DNA of 64,000 bases from Arthrobacter sp. ISL-5 (GTDB lineage: Bacteria; Actinomycetota; Actinomycetes; Actinomycetales; Micrococcaceae). The notes beneath the pieces are model-generated. The model saw nothing but the letters and a program-made list of their open reading frames with translations. It was not told where the DNA came from and searched no databases. The stretch covers positions 1 to 64,000 of the forward strand of contig NZ_JAGGPM010000011.1 of assembly GCF_018613835.1 (NCBI RefSeq), in the 5' to 3' direction. Both the position numbers and the translations under genes were made by a program. Below, piece by piece: positions 33,987-43,478 of the stretch (the first letter of the stretch is position 1; each line of letters starts with the position of its first letter).

Positions 33987-34805
33987 TCAGTCCAGCGTGA
34001 ATTCCGGGGACCCGGGCACGGACGCCAGGAGTTTGCGCGTGTACTCGTGCTGCGGGTCGCGGTACACGGCGTCGATGGTGCCCTGTTCCACGATGCGACC
34101 CTGGAACATCACCACCACGTCGTCACAGACTTCCTGCACCACGGCCAGATTGTGCGAGATGAACAGCATGGCGCTGTCCACGGTGCCGCGCATTCCCTGC
34201 AGCAGTCGGATGATGTCTGCCTGGACGGACACGTCCAGCGCCGACGTGATCTCGTCGGCAATGACCAGCTTTGGCTGCAGCATCAGCGCGCGGGCGATGG
34301 CGATCCGTTGCCGCTGGCCGCCGGAGAACTCGTGCGGGTACTTGTCCGCCGCGGAGGGGTCCAGCTTGACGCGCTCCAATGCGGCGGCGATGGCGTCCCG
34401 GTGCCTGACGGGGTCGGCTCCCCGCGGGTCCAGGGCTTCGGCCAGCGTCTGGCCCGTGGTGCGCCGCGGGCTGAGCGAGGAGTACGGATCCTGGGGAATG
34501 TACTGAACTTCGCGGCGCATCTGCTGGCGGGCTTTGCCATGCACCGTGGTGAAGTCCTTGTCGCCGATGAGCACTTCGCCGCTGGTGGGCCGGTTGATTC
34601 CCACCAGCGTCTTGCCCAGCGTGGACTTCCCGGACCCGGACTCGCCCACCAGGCCAACCACCCGTCCCGCCGGAACGGCCAGGGTGACGTCCTTCAGGAC
34701 ATGGGCGGAGCCAAAGCTGACGTTCAGCTTCCGTACCGCTGCGGCGTGGGGTGCCCCGGCCGCCGTCGGCGCCTCCGTGACGGCAAGGTTGGTGTGTGGA
34801 TTCAT
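33987..34805 (-). CDS. peptide-type ABC transporter ATP-binding protein (DppF/OppF-like)
   Basis: The 272-residue ATPase has Walker A GESGSGKST, signature FSGGQRQRIAIARA and Walker B LVIADEITSALD, where the common DEP/DEPT is changed to DEITS. It ends with the YTRKLLASVPG tail typical of the second ATPase of peptide/nickel importers. It is the last of four importer genes and overlaps the fused permease-ATPase gene by four bases (ATGA). It would pair with the ATPase half of that fusion as an asymmetric ATPase dimer. Confidence 0.88.
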   Translation of the reverse strand: MNPHTNLAVTEAPTAAGAPHAAAVRKLNVSFGSAHVLKDVTLAVPAGRVVGLVGESGSGKSTLGKTLVGINRPTSGEVLIGDKDFTTVHGKARQQMRREVQYIPQDPYSSLSPRRTTGQTLAEALDPRGADPVRHRDAIAAALERVKLDPSAADKYPHEFSGGQRQRIAIARALMLQPKLVIADEITSALDVSVQADIIRLLQGMRGTVDSAMLFISHNLAVVQEVCDDVVVMFQGRIVEQGTIDAVYRDPQHEYTRKLLASVPGSPEFTLD

Positions 34806-36496
34806 CGTGTGTCAGCTCCTGCGGTGGCCGGCATGCGGCCGAGATCCAGGACGGGGATCGCGGCCAGCAATGCCTTGGTGTAGTGGTGGTGGACATTCCG
34901 TGCGGCCAGCTGTCCGGACGTGAGCCGTTCGACGATTTCTCCGGATTTCATCACCAGGATGGTGTCGCAGAGCGCCTCCACCACACCCAGGTCATGCGAG
35001 ATGAACAGCATCGCCGTCCCCTGCTCGCGGTGGATGCGCCGGAACTGGCGCAGAACTTCCGCCTGCACGGTGACGTCCAGCGCCGTCGTCGGCTCATCCG
35101 CCACGATCAGGGTGGGTGAGGTGACGATGGACGCGGCAATCATGGCCCGTTGGCGCATGCCGCCGGAGAGTTCGTAGGGGTGCTGGCGGAGCCGCTTGGC
35201 CGGCTCGGTGATGTTGACGGCGGCGAGCGCCTCGGTGATGACCTTTCGGGCCTTGGCGCCGCCCATACCCAGATGGGTGCGGAGGACCTCGGTCAGCTGG
35301 GACCCCATGCGCAGGGACGGGTTGAACGTGGTGCCGGGGTCCTGGTAGACGATGCTGATTTCCTTGGCCAGCCGTGACTGGTTGGGTTCGGCCAGCATGT
35401 TCATGTCGGCTACGCGCAGCACGTCCGCCTCGACGGCGAGGTCCTCCGACGGCAGGCCGGCAATGGCCATGGCCGTTAATGATTTCCCCGAGCCGGACTC
35501 CCCCACCAGCGCCACCACCTCGCCGGGGTGGATGGCAAAGGAGACGCCCTTCACCAGTTCCTGGCGGCCCGGGATGCTGATCCGCAGGTTTTCCACGCGC
35601 ACCAGCGCTGCGTCGCCGGCCGGGACGGGCACGGTGCGGTTGCGCTGCAGGACCCGGGGAAAGAACCTTCGTTTGGCCCTGTGGTCGGCGTGGGCGGCGA
35701 GCGCATCACCGATCAGCATGACTGACAGTCCGGTCAGCGCGATCATGATTGACGGGCCCACAGCTTCCACCGGCTGCGTGTACAGCGCGCCCAGGCTGTC
35801 GTTCAGGAGCCGGCCGAAATCATAGTTCGGGGACTGCACGCCGAGCCCGATAAAGGACAGGGCGGAGATCTCCACCAGGGACAGGGCAAACACGGTGGCG
35901 GAGAGGATCAGCAGCGGCTCGGCCATGTTGGGCAGCATGTGCCGTATGGCGATGCGGACCGGGCTGACGCCCAGGAGCCGGGCCGTGATCACGTACTCGC
36001 TGCTGGAGACGGACGAGGCCAGGTTGGCTGTGATCCGGGCGAAGCCGGGAATCCCGGCGATCCCGATCGCGATGACCGCCGAGGAAACTCCCGGCTCCAG
36101 CACCGCCGCGATCACCAGTGCAAAGATCAGGCTGGGGTAGGCCACCGCGGTTTCCAGGACCCGCAGGGCAGCCTCCCGGATGCACCGGCCGGACAGCCAG
36201 ATGGCAAGGCCAATCACGACGCCAGCGAGCACCGTGATCGCGGCTGCCCCGGCAGTCATGAGCAGGGTCAGCCGGGTGGCCACCAAGGCGCGGGCCAGCA
36301 GATCCCGGCCGAAGTCGTCGGTGCCCAGCCAGTGCGCGGCGCTGGGTCCCTGGGCTGCGTTGGGGGACAGCTGCTCGGCGGCCTGTTTCAGGGTCAGCGG
36401 GGCAATGACGGCGATGAGGATCAGGGCGATCATCAGCACGGCGCCGGTCACCATGGCGGAAGTCCAGAACTCCCGGACCGTAAACCTAGACGTCAT
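34802..36496 (-). CDS. fused ABC permease-ATPase (DppC-DppD-like)
   Basis: This 564-residue protein joins two normally separate subunits. Residues 1 to about 295 form a DppC-like permease (LGTDDFGRDLLARALVATR near residue 56, IRHMLPNMAEPLLI as the EAA loop). Residues from about 296 form a DppD-like ATPase with Walker A GESGSGKS, signature LSGGMRQRAMIAAS, and Walker B LIVADEPTTALD. The fusion point falls in the linker GDAALVRVENLRI, with no internal stop. Such fusions occur in some actinobacterial peptide importers. It overlaps the DppB gene upstream by 11 bases and the DppF gene downstream by four, so the importer is one tightly coupled unit. Confidence 0.9.
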   Translation of the reverse strand: MTSRFTVREFWTSAMVTGAVLMIALILIAVIAPLTLKQAAEQLSPNAAQGPSAAHWLGTDDFGRDLLARALVATRLTLLMTAGAAAITVLAGVVIGLAIWLSGRCIREAALRVLETAVAYPSLIFALVIAAVLEPGVSSAVIAIGIAGIPGFARITANLASSVSSSEYVITARLLGVSPVRIAIRHMLPNMAEPLLILSATVFALSLVEISALSFIGLGVQSPNYDFGRLLNDSLGALYTQPVEAVGPSIMIALTGLSVMLIGDALAAHADHRAKRRFFPRVLQRNRTVPVPAGDAALVRVENLRISIPGRQELVKGVSFAIHPGEVVALVGESGSGKSLTAMAIAGLPSEDLAVEADVLRVADMNMLAEPNQSRLAKEISIVYQDPGTTFNPSLRMGSQLTEVLRTHLGMGGAKARKVITEALAAVNITEPAKRLRQHPYELSGGMRQRAMIAASIVTSPTLIVADEPTTALDVTVQAEVLRQFRRIHREQGTAMLFISHDLGVVEALCDTILVMKSGEIVERLTSGQLAARNVHHHYTKALLAAIPVLDLGRMPATAGADTR

Positions 36497-37517
36497 GGGT
36501 GGTTCCTCCGAGGTTGCGGGGGTCGATGATGGCCAGGATGAGGTCCACCAGGATGATGATGAGGGTGGCCAGCAGCCCGAGGACCAGGATGATGCCGCGG
36601 ATCACGGGGTAGTCGCGCTGCAGAATCGCGTTGACGATTCCCTGCCCCAGTCCGGGCCAGGCGAACACGGTTTCAATCACCACGGCGCCCCCCAGCTGGG
36701 CGGCAAGGATCAGGCCCGAAAGGGTCAGCGTGGTGGTCACCAGGTTGGGCAGGACGTAGCGTGCGTTGGTCCGCAGCACGCTGAGCCGCCAGCCGTGCGC
36801 CGTGCGGATGTAGTCCTTCTCCAGTACCGCCGCTGTTTCGCGCCGCACGATCCGCGAAATCACGCACGCAGGCCCCAGCATCAGGGCCGCAGTAGGCAAC
36901 ACCAGCGAGTTCAGGGTTGCCGCACCGGCTGCAGGGAACCAGCGAAGGGTCACGGCGAAGACCACCACCAGCAGGGTGGCCACCACATATTGGGGAACGG
37001 AGTAGATCAGGCTGGTGACGAAGTTGAAGCCTGCGTCCAGCCATCTGTTCCGGCCGCCGCGGGTCAGGATGGCCACCGTCATTCCCAGCGGCACGGCAAT
37101 GGCCAGCACCAGCACGATGGCCAGGAGTGCGATCTCCGCGGTGAACGGGAACCGCGTGAAGATCAGGGCAGATACGCTTTCGCCGCTGATAAACGAGGCT
37201 CCCATGTCCAGGCGCAGGACGCCTGAGGCGTAGTTCAGGAACTGCGTGAGCAGGGGCAGGTCGAGGCCCAGCTCTGCCCGAACGGCGGCGATCTGGGCGG
37301 GGTTGGCGCCTTCACCGGCGGCGATGACGGCCGGGTCCCCGGGGATCAGCGGGACAATCAGGAACGTCACGATGACTAGGACGGCGAAGGAGAGCAGGAG
37401 CCCGCCGAGCCGGCGCAGTGAGAATCCCACCCATGGGTGGCGGAGGTAGCGGCTTCCCGCACTCCCGGCAGGGGTGCCGGGAGTGCGGGAAGCTTCAGCA
37501 ATGCTTGGAGCAGTCAT
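36486..37517 (-). CDS. peptide-type ABC transporter permease (DppB-like)
   Basis: The 343-residue permease has six membrane segments, with the large extracytoplasmic loop after segment 1 (IPGDPAVIAAGEGANPAQ) typical of DppB/OppB proteins and an EAA loop near NARYVLPNLVTTTLTLSG. It starts at the ATG at 37515-37517; a Pro/Gly-rich N-terminal extension of about 30 residues precedes the first segment. It forms the channel with the permease half of the downstream fusion. It lies 14 bases from the binding protein gene in the same operon. Confidence 0.9.
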   Translation of the reverse strand: MTAPSIAEASRTPGTPAGSAGSRYLRHPWVGFSLRRLGGLLLSFAVLVIVTFLIVPLIPGDPAVIAAGEGANPAQIAAVRAELGLDLPLLTQFLNYASGVLRLDMGASFISGESVSALIFTRFPFTAEIALLAIVLVLAIAVPLGMTVAILTRGGRNRWLDAGFNFVTSLIYSVPQYVVATLLVVVFAVTLRWFPAAGAATLNSLVLPTAALMLGPACVISRIVRRETAAVLEKDYIRTAHGWRLSVLRTNARYVLPNLVTTTLTLSGLILAAQLGGAVVIETVFAWPGLGQGIVNAILQRDYPVIRGIILVLGLLATLIIILVDLILAIIDPRNLGGTTHDV

Positions 37518-37531
37518 GGCTGGTGTCCGGG

Positions 37532-39145
37532 CTACTTCGTGATCCGCATGGTGCTCTCGTCCGGCTGGCCATTCATGGTGTGCATGGCGAAGCCGGAGCG
37601 GATGGTCACCTGGGAGGGCAGGCTGGTCAGCGGGATCACATGGGCCTCGCTGATCATGAGCTTCTGGGCTTCCTGGTAGGTCCCGCAACGCTCGGTGTCA
37701 TCTGTTTGGGTCATGGCCTTGGACACGAGGTCCAGGACGGGCTGGTTCTCCAGGCCGCCCCAGTTGAGGCCGCCCTTTTCCACCGGGGTTCCGATGACTG
37801 TGGAGAGCGCCCCGTACATGGTGCCGCCGGCGTTGATGCCGCCCATCACGGTGATGTCCCAGGTGTCCAGCTTCTGGGTCAGGTCAGTGCTCCAGGTGGC
37901 CAGGTCTACGTTGCGCAGTTCAATGTCGGCACCGGCGGACCGGAGTGCCTCGGCGACGTAGGTGTTGGCGGCGCCGTTGGGGCCGAAGACCTGTGCACCC
38001 ACCATGCGGATCTTGACGCCGGCCAGGGTGGCTTTCGCCGCTGCGGGGTCTGACTTGACGAGCAGTCCGGTGTCCTTGTTGGAGCACGGCACACCCGGGT
38101 GTGCGAAGGAGGCGTAGAGCTCGCCGAGGCCGCCGGAGGCTGCCTGGTTGAAGGCAGTGGCGTCCAGGGCCTGGGCAACGGCCTTGCGCAGCGCAAGGTC
38201 GGTGAAGGGGTGGCCGGGGCGTTCGTTGAACATCATGTACAGGCTGCCCTGCGGAATCACCTGGGTGCTGAAGTCCTTGTTGCCATCGAAGCGGGTGGCG
38301 TCCTTGCCACGGATGGTGGCAAGGTCCTTGGTGCCGGTGAGGAGTTCGTTGGACACGGCGCTGGCGTTGGCGTTGACGCTGGCCTCGATGGTCCTGGCCG
38401 GGGTACCCGCGATCTCGGTCTGGTATTCGGGCCAGGCCCTGTAGTCGTCGCGGAGCGTGAACGTGTAGGCCACGCCGTGCTGCTTTTTGGTCAGGGTGTA
38501 GGGACCGGAGAACGCACCGGGGATGTCACCTGCGGTCAGCGCCTTGGGGTCTTTGAGGCCGGCTGGGCAGACGATCCCGGTGGCGTGCAGGGACAGTCCT
38601 TGGAGGAGGTCTGTCCATGGCTGGGCAAGCTTGACGGTGACGGTGCCGGCGGCGTCATCGGCCGTGACGGTGGCGGGCCCTTCGCCCAGGACGAGCGGGC
38701 GGAAGCTGGATTTGCTGTCCGGGGAAGCGAACACTTTGAGCGATTCCGCCACCACGCCTGCGGTGATGGGCGTGCCGTCAGCGCAGGTTGCCCCGCTGCG
38801 GATGGTGAACGTGCCTTGGGTGGGGGTGATGTCCCATTTGGTGGCGAGGTCCGGCACGATCTTGTTGTTCTCGTCGCGGCGCACCAGCGTGGAGAAGAGG
38901 AGGCGGTTGACGCCGTAGTCGTCGGCGTTGCGGACCTCTACAGGAGCAAAGCTGGTGGGGTCGGCGTTGACCACGGTCCGGATGGTGTCGATGGAAGCCT
39001 GCCCGGCTGTGGAACCCGTGGTGGCGGTGCCGGTGGTGCAGCCGGTGGCGGCGACGGCGATGGCCACGGCGGCGGCGGCCAATGGAGCGAGCCTGCGGCC
39101 GCGCCGGACCGCAGCGCCTGCGGTGGGCGGGAAAGTCTGAATCAC
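37532..39145 (-). CDS. peptide-type ABC transporter substrate-binding lipoprotein (SBP family 5)
   Basis: The 537-residue protein carries a signal peptide with lipobox VAATGC (Cys at about residue 36) and a short Thr/Gly linker, then a family-5 solute-binding fold (RTVVNADPTSFAPVEV, LALRKAVAQALD). Such proteins bind peptides, nickel chelates, opines or sugars. It is the first gene of the importer operon. The downstream M20 hydrolase suggests an N-acylated amino acid or small peptide ligand. A dyad at 39232-39269 lies upstream in the 277-base region shared with a divergent amidohydrolase gene. Confidence 0.88.
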   Translation of the reverse strand: MIQTFPPTAGAAVRRGRRLAPLAAAAVAIAVAATGCTTGTATTGSTAGQASIDTIRTVVNADPTSFAPVEVRNADDYGVNRLLFSTLVRRDENNKIVPDLATKWDITPTQGTFTIRSGATCADGTPITAGVVAESLKVFASPDSKSSFRPLVLGEGPATVTADDAAGTVTVKLAQPWTDLLQGLSLHATGIVCPAGLKDPKALTAGDIPGAFSGPYTLTKKQHGVAYTFTLRDDYRAWPEYQTEIAGTPARTIEASVNANASAVSNELLTGTKDLATIRGKDATRFDGNKDFSTQVIPQGSLYMMFNERPGHPFTDLALRKAVAQALDATAFNQAASGGLGELYASFAHPGVPCSNKDTGLLVKSDPAAAKATLAGVKIRMVGAQVFGPNGAANTYVAEALRSAGADIELRNVDLATWSTDLTQKLDTWDITVMGGINAGGTMYGALSTVIGTPVEKGGLNWGGLENQPVLDLVSKAMTQTDDTERCGTYQEAQKLMISEAHVIPLTSLPSQVTIRSGFAMHTMNGQPDESTMRITK

Positions 39146-39231
39146 GAGGGGTCCTTAGATTGGTCCGATGCGAGCGCAGGAGCCGCGGCGTGAAGCGGCG
39201 GCGGACACCTGCAGAATCGAGTATGTGACCC

Positions 39232-39269
39232 GCATCTCAGAACGTCTAAGACTCATTATTTAGAGATGC
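39232..39269. promoter_or_regulatory. dyad in the divergent region before the peptide importer
   Basis: GCATCTC (39232-39238) and GAGATGC (39263-39269) are perfect 7-base complements in the only AT-rich part of this intergenic region, with a nested TCTAA...TTAGA pair inside. It may be an operator acting on the importer operon, the divergent amidohydrolase gene, or both. Confidence 0.4.
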
Positions 39270-39422
39270 CATGCCGGCAGGGCATGAACTGCGGAGTTCC
39301 GCGGCCACAGCGGGACTGGGCCTTCGATGCAGGCGGGAGCAGCGCCAAGGGCGCCGGTATGTGACTCGTTTGTTGCGGACCCGGTGGCGGGTATGCGCCC
39401 GCGGAACCCTTACCCTGTTCCG

Positions 39423-41006
39423 GTGACCCCCACCCTCTTTGCCAATGCGATCTTCCATACCCTCAACCCGGCCCAGCCCCGCGCCGACGCCCTGCTGGTG
39501 GCGGACGGCGTCATCCTGGCAGCCGGCCCGGCGGCCGAACTGCGTGCCCACGCACCCGCGCGAACCAACACCGTGGACCTCGGCAACGCCGTCGTGATTC
39601 CGGGTCTGACCGACGCCCACATCCACACCGCCAGCCTGGCCAGGTCCATGCACGAAGTGGATCTGCGGGGCGCGGGCAGCCTGCCCGAAGCGCTGGCCGG
39701 CGTCGGCGCCGTTCTGCCGCGCTACCGGGCAGGCGAGTGGATCCTGGGCGGCTGGTGGGATTTCAACACATGGCAGGTTCCGGTGCAGCCGGACAGGACC
39801 AGCCTGGACGCGGTCTGCCCGCGCAATCCTGTGGCCCTCACCAGCGCGGACGGCCACACGGTCTGGGCCAACTCGCAGGCATTGCAGCTGCTGGGCATTA
39901 CGCGGGACACACCCCATCCGGCGGGCGGGGAAATAGTCCGCGACGCGGGCGGTGAGGCCACCGGGATCCTGCGGGAAAGCGCCGTCGACCCGGTGCGGAA
40001 ACTGGCGGCGTCGGGGGTCTCCGGAAACCTTCCGGAGCAGCTGCGTGAGGCGCAGCGGTACCTGCTGTCCCTTGGCATCACCGGCGTCCACGATATCGAC
40101 GGCGCTGACGCCCTGGCCGCCTACCGGACCCTGCTCGAGGAGGAAGAGCTGACCCTGCGCGTCCACAAGCTGCTGGCCCAGGACGACCTTGAGGCCTCCA
40201 TAGCAGCCGGCATCCGGACCGGCCAGGGTGACAGCTGGATCCGGCACGGCGCCGTGAAGATCTTTGCCGACGGCGCGGCGGGATCACACACGTGCCACAT
40301 GAGCCAGCCTTTTCCGGGCGGCACCGGCCACGGGGTGGAGGTCACGGCCTATCCTGAGCTGCTGGCGCTGGCCGGGCGCGTGGCGGAGGCTGGCATCGCC
40401 GTCGCGGTCCATGCCATAGGCGACCGCGCCAACACCCTGGTTCTGGACGCCCTGGCCGCGATTCGGGACACCACCGCGCTGAACGGCCTGCGGCACCGGA
40501 TCGAGCACGTGCAGTTCCTGCAGCCCGCCGAGGTACCGCGGCTGGCCGAACTGGGTGTGGTGGCGTCCATGCAGCCGCAGCACTGCCCCAGCGACCTGCC
40601 CATTCTGGGCATGGTTGAGGGCCGGGGCCTGGCGTCCTACGCCTGGCGGAGCCTGCTGGACGCCGGGGCCACCGTGGCCTTCGGCTCGGACTCCCCCGTG
40701 GAGGTCCCCAACCCGTTCCACGGTCTGCACGCCGCCATCACGCGGACCACCGCCGCCGGGGAGCCCGACGGCGGCTGGGAACCGCAGGAGCGGATCTCGC
40801 TGGCCGAGGCACTGCATGCGTACTGCGTGGCCCCGGCGTTTGCCTCCGGCGAGGAGTCGCTCAAGGGCACGCTGGCCCCCGGCATGCTCGCCGACTTCGT
40901 TGTCCTGGACACCGACATTTTCACTGCAGACCCCGCCGGGATCAGGGACACTCAGGTCCACATGACCGTCACAGGCGGGGCTGTTCGGCACCGGCGGGAT
41001 GCCTGA
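39423..41006 (+). CDS. YtcJ-type metal-dependent amidohydrolase (2 of 3)
   Basis: This 527-residue enzyme shows the COG1574 motifs: VIPGLTDAHIHTAS (metal HxH) near residue 57, VKIFADGAAGSHT (metal-bridging lysine), VAVHAIGDRAN and AFGSDSPVEVPNP. It diverges from the peptide importer operon and is convergent with an MFS gene, so either carrier could supply an amide substrate. The start is probably GTG 39423; no ribosome site precedes it and a TACCCT hexamer lies seven bases upstream, so a leaderless transcript is likely. In-frame codons further upstream give only low-quality sequence. The substrate is unknown. Confidence 0.85.
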   Translation: MTPTLFANAIFHTLNPAQPRADALLVADGVILAAGPAAELRAHAPARTNTVDLGNAVVIPGLTDAHIHTASLARSMHEVDLRGAGSLPEALAGVGAVLPRYRAGEWILGGWWDFNTWQVPVQPDRTSLDAVCPRNPVALTSADGHTVWANSQALQLLGITRDTPHPAGGEIVRDAGGEATGILRESAVDPVRKLAASGVSGNLPEQLREAQRYLLSLGITGVHDIDGADALAAYRTLLEEEELTLRVHKLLAQDDLEASIAAGIRTGQGDSWIRHGAVKIFADGAAGSHTCHMSQPFPGGTGHGVEVTAYPELLALAGRVAEAGIAVAVHAIGDRANTLVLDALAAIRDTTALNGLRHRIEHVQFLQPAEVPRLAELGVVASMQPQHCPSDLPILGMVEGRGLASYAWRSLLDAGATVAFGSDSPVEVPNPFHGLHAAITRTTAAGEPDGGWEPQERISLAEALHAYCVAPAFASGEESLKGTLAPGMLADFVVLDTDIFTADPAGIRDTQVHMTVTGGAVRHRRDA

Positions 41007-41032
41007 TCCAGGCGTACACGAGTGCGTCTGGG

Positions 41033-42382
41033 CTAGGCGGCCCGCACCTTGGAGGTGGCGATGGCACCGCCCAGGGAGATCAGGCCGATGACCACCAGGA
41101 GCGAGGCCGGTCCCCACGACGCGTTGCCGGAGAAGGTGAGGAAGACGGTGGCCAGGGCCGGCATGAACCCGGCGACGACCGCTGACAGGTTGGCGGACAG
41201 CCCCATGCCCGTGTACTTGACCTGTGCCGGGAAGAGCCGGTCGATCAGTGCGCCGATGATGGCGTAGGTGATGGCGCAGGGGCCGAAGGCCAGCACCATG
41301 GCCAGGATGATCAGTCCCGGATCCCTGCTGTCCACGAGCCAGAAGATGGGGAAGGCCAGGGCGATAAAGACCGAGTAGCCAATGATGCCCACCCGTGCCG
41401 CGCCGAAGCGGTCGGCAAGGCGGCCGGCGAGCACGGTCATGACCATCTGGGCCACGGCGCCGATGGTCATGGCCGTGAGGATCACGGTGGACGGCAGTCC
41501 CAGGACCCGGGTGACGTAGCTGATCATGAACGTGGTGAGGATGAAGAAGCCGGCGTTGCCCACCAGGTACGTGCACACGCCGATGGCCAGCTTCGCCTTG
41601 TACTGGCGGAACAGTTCGACCACCGGTGCCTTTGTGGTTCCGTCACTGGCTTTGAGTTCCTGGAACTCCGGCGTCTCCTCCACGTTCCAGCGGAGCCAGA
41701 GCGCTACGGCCACCAGGACAATCGAGGCAATGAACGGAAGCCGCCAGCCCCAGGCCATGAAGTCGTCCTTGGGCAGCAGGGCCACCAGGGTGATGGCTCC
41801 GGTGGAGAGCAGGGTGCCCACCGGTGATCCCAGCTGGACCAGCGCCGCGTACAGTCCGCGGCGTTTCGCCGGGGCGTACTCGATGGCCATCAGGGTGGCG
41901 CCGCCCCACTCGCCGCCTGTGGCAACGCCCTGGACCGCACGCAGGAGAGTCAGCAGAACGGGGGCGACGACGCCGGCCGTTTCGTAGGTGGGCAGCAGGC
42001 CCATGAGTGTGGAGGCGGCTCCCATGATCATCACAGTGGCCACCAGGGCGCCGCGCCGGCCGTACTTGTCACCGACGTGCCCGAAGATCAGAGCACCGAC
42101 GGGGCGGGCGATGAACGCTGCGCTGAAGCTCAGGAACGCGGAGACGGTGGAGGCCACGGGATCGCTGCCGGGGAAGAACAGCGGCGCAAAGACGATCGCT
42201 GCGGTGGTTCCGAAAAGGAAGAAGTCGTACCACTCCAGCGCGGTGCCGATGAAGGCGGCGGCCACTACCTTGCCGGGGCTGGACGGGGCCGCTGCGGGGA
42301 CGGGCGGCGCGGGGGTGGGCGGCGCGGGGGTGGGCGGCGCTGCAGGCGGTGTGTTCGCTGCTCGGGATGGGAGACGTGTCAT
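41033..42382 (-). CDS. MFS transporter, MHS family, with Pro/Ala repeat N-terminus
   Basis: The 449-residue carrier has twelve membrane segments and MHS landmarks: GTALEWYDFFLFGTTAAIVF, FGHVGDKYGRRGALV and RAVQGVATGGEWGGATLMAI. Relatives move organic acids, osmolytes and aromatic compounds. The first 37 residues are a PTPAP-type repeat encoded by a 15-base tandem repeat; this tail is likely cytoplasmic and disordered. A LysR gene diverges upstream and is the obvious regulator. Its 3' end faces the second YtcJ-type amidohydrolase gene. The cargo may be an N-acyl compound for the adjacent amidohydrolases; this is inference. Confidence 0.85.
   Translation of the reverse strand: MTRLPSRAANTPPAAPPTPAPPTPAPPVPAAAPSSPGKVVAAAFIGTALEWYDFFLFGTTAAIVFAPLFFPGSDPVASTVSAFLSFSAAFIARPVGALIFGHVGDKYGRRGALVATVMIMGAASTLMGLLPTYETAGVVAPVLLTLLRAVQGVATGGEWGGATLMAIEYAPAKRRGLYAALVQLGSPVGTLLSTGAITLVALLPKDDFMAWGWRLPFIASIVLVAVALWLRWNVEETPEFQELKASDGTTKAPVVELFRQYKAKLAIGVCTYLVGNAGFFILTTFMISYVTRVLGLPSTVILTAMTIGAVAQMVMTVLAGRLADRFGAARVGIIGYSVFIALAFPIFWLVDSRDPGLIILAMVLAFGPCAITYAIIGALIDRLFPAQVKYTGMGLSANLSAVVAGFMPALATVFLTFSGNASWGPASLLVVIGLISLGGAIATSKVRAA
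42302..42340. repeat. 15-base tandem repeat within the MFS gene
   Basis: GGGCGGCGCGGGGGT occurs at 42302-42316 and 42317-42331, with a partial third copy to 42340. It encodes PTPAP units. As 15 bases is a multiple of three, slippage would change the tail length without breaking the frame. Confidence 0.7.
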
Positions 42383-42524
42383 GGGAGATCCTCAAATGGC
42401 GGTGCAATGTTGATGGGCTGCGAGAGCGCGGACGGCTCTGTCCCATGAAACGTACTGTGAGGCGCTGCATACCCGCCAATACTTCTTCTTGCGTTGAGGT
42501 ATACCCAAAGAGCATGCTGTTGCC

Positions 42525-43451
42525 ATGAACCTTCGCCGCCTGCAGTACTTCCTTGCCGTCGTGGACGCGGGCACCGTGACCGCCGCCGCCGAACGGATCC
42601 ACATCGCACAGCCCGCGCTCAGCCGGCAGATAAAGACCTTGGAAAACGAGCTCAAGCTACGCCTCTTCGAGGCCCAGGGCAACAAGCTGGCCCTGACGCC
42701 CGCCGGACGGGCGTTCATCCCGGCCGCCCGACGTCTCATGGTGGAAACCCAGGGCCTGGAAGCTGCCGCGGACGCCCTGCGCACCGGACGCGTGACCACC
42801 CTGGTGGCAGCGGCCACGGCGGCCTCGGTCCGCGGGTTCCTGGCGCCGTACATCGCCACCACTGGGCCCGAGGATCCGCTCATCATTACGCAGGAGACCA
42901 GCCACTTTGCAATTGCCGAAGCGCTGCTGCACGGCTGCGATTTCGCCGTCTCCCCCGCCGCGCCGGAGCCGGGACTGACCACCATGCCGCTGGGCAGCAT
43001 CCCGTTGACCGCCTACGTGCCTGCGGACCATAAGTGGGCCCGCGACGGCGTCACCGAACTTCCGCTCTCCGCCCTGTCCGGCCAGCATGCCATCCTGTCC
43101 TCCCACCAGAGCGTCAGCCGCTACATCCTGGACGACGCCCTCAACCAGGCCCATCTAAGCTTCCGCCAGGTCTCCGAATGCGACGACGGGCAGACCATCA
43201 TGGCGCTGGCAGCGGCCGGGCACGGGATCGGCGTCACCACTGACCTGCCTGCCTACGGCACCCACCCCATCAGGATCCTGGCGGGCACAGAGGCCAGGCC
43301 GGGGCCCGCGTTGCGCCTTCCGCTGCATACCGCCTGGATCCCGGGCCATTTCGCCGAGGACACCATCCTGGCAGTGGCCCGCCGGATCCGAGCTTTCCTC
43401 AACCAGCAGGGCGCAGTTATCAATGACGCCAAGGTCACTGACCATGCCTGA
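42525..43451 (+). CDS. LysR-family transcriptional regulator
   Basis: The 308-residue protein has the LysR helix-turn-helix at the N-terminus (NLRRLQYFLAVVDAGTVTAA, RIHIAQPALSRQIKTLE) and the usual two-lobed effector domain. It diverges from the MFS gene by 142 bases. A spaced ATACC/GGTAT pair (42469-42473, 42498-42502) lies in that region and could be part of its site. The amidohydrolase, ThDP enzyme and aldehyde dehydrogenase genes follow on the same strand, so they are likely targets as well. Length and domain order are normal. The inducer is unknown. Confidence 0.9.
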   Translation: MNLRRLQYFLAVVDAGTVTAAAERIHIAQPALSRQIKTLENELKLRLFEAQGNKLALTPAGRAFIPAARRLMVETQGLEAAADALRTGRVTTLVAAATAASVRGFLAPYIATTGPEDPLIITQETSHFAIAEALLHGCDFAVSPAAPEPGLTTMPLGSIPLTAYVPADHKWARDGVTELPLSALSGQHAILSSHQSVSRYILDDALNQAHLSFRQVSECDDGQTIMALAAAGHGIGVTTDLPAYGTHPIRILAGTEARPGPALRLPLHTAWIPGHFAEDTILAVARRIRAFLNQQGAVINDAKVTDHA

Positions 43452-43478
43452 TGAGCATGAATAAGCAACCAAATAAAC

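Noticed and set aside
42302-42340. CRISPR-like repeat
   Set aside because: The units are 15 bases, contiguous, in frame and inside an MFS gene; there are no spacers. No CRISPR array or cas gene is visible anywhere in the window.
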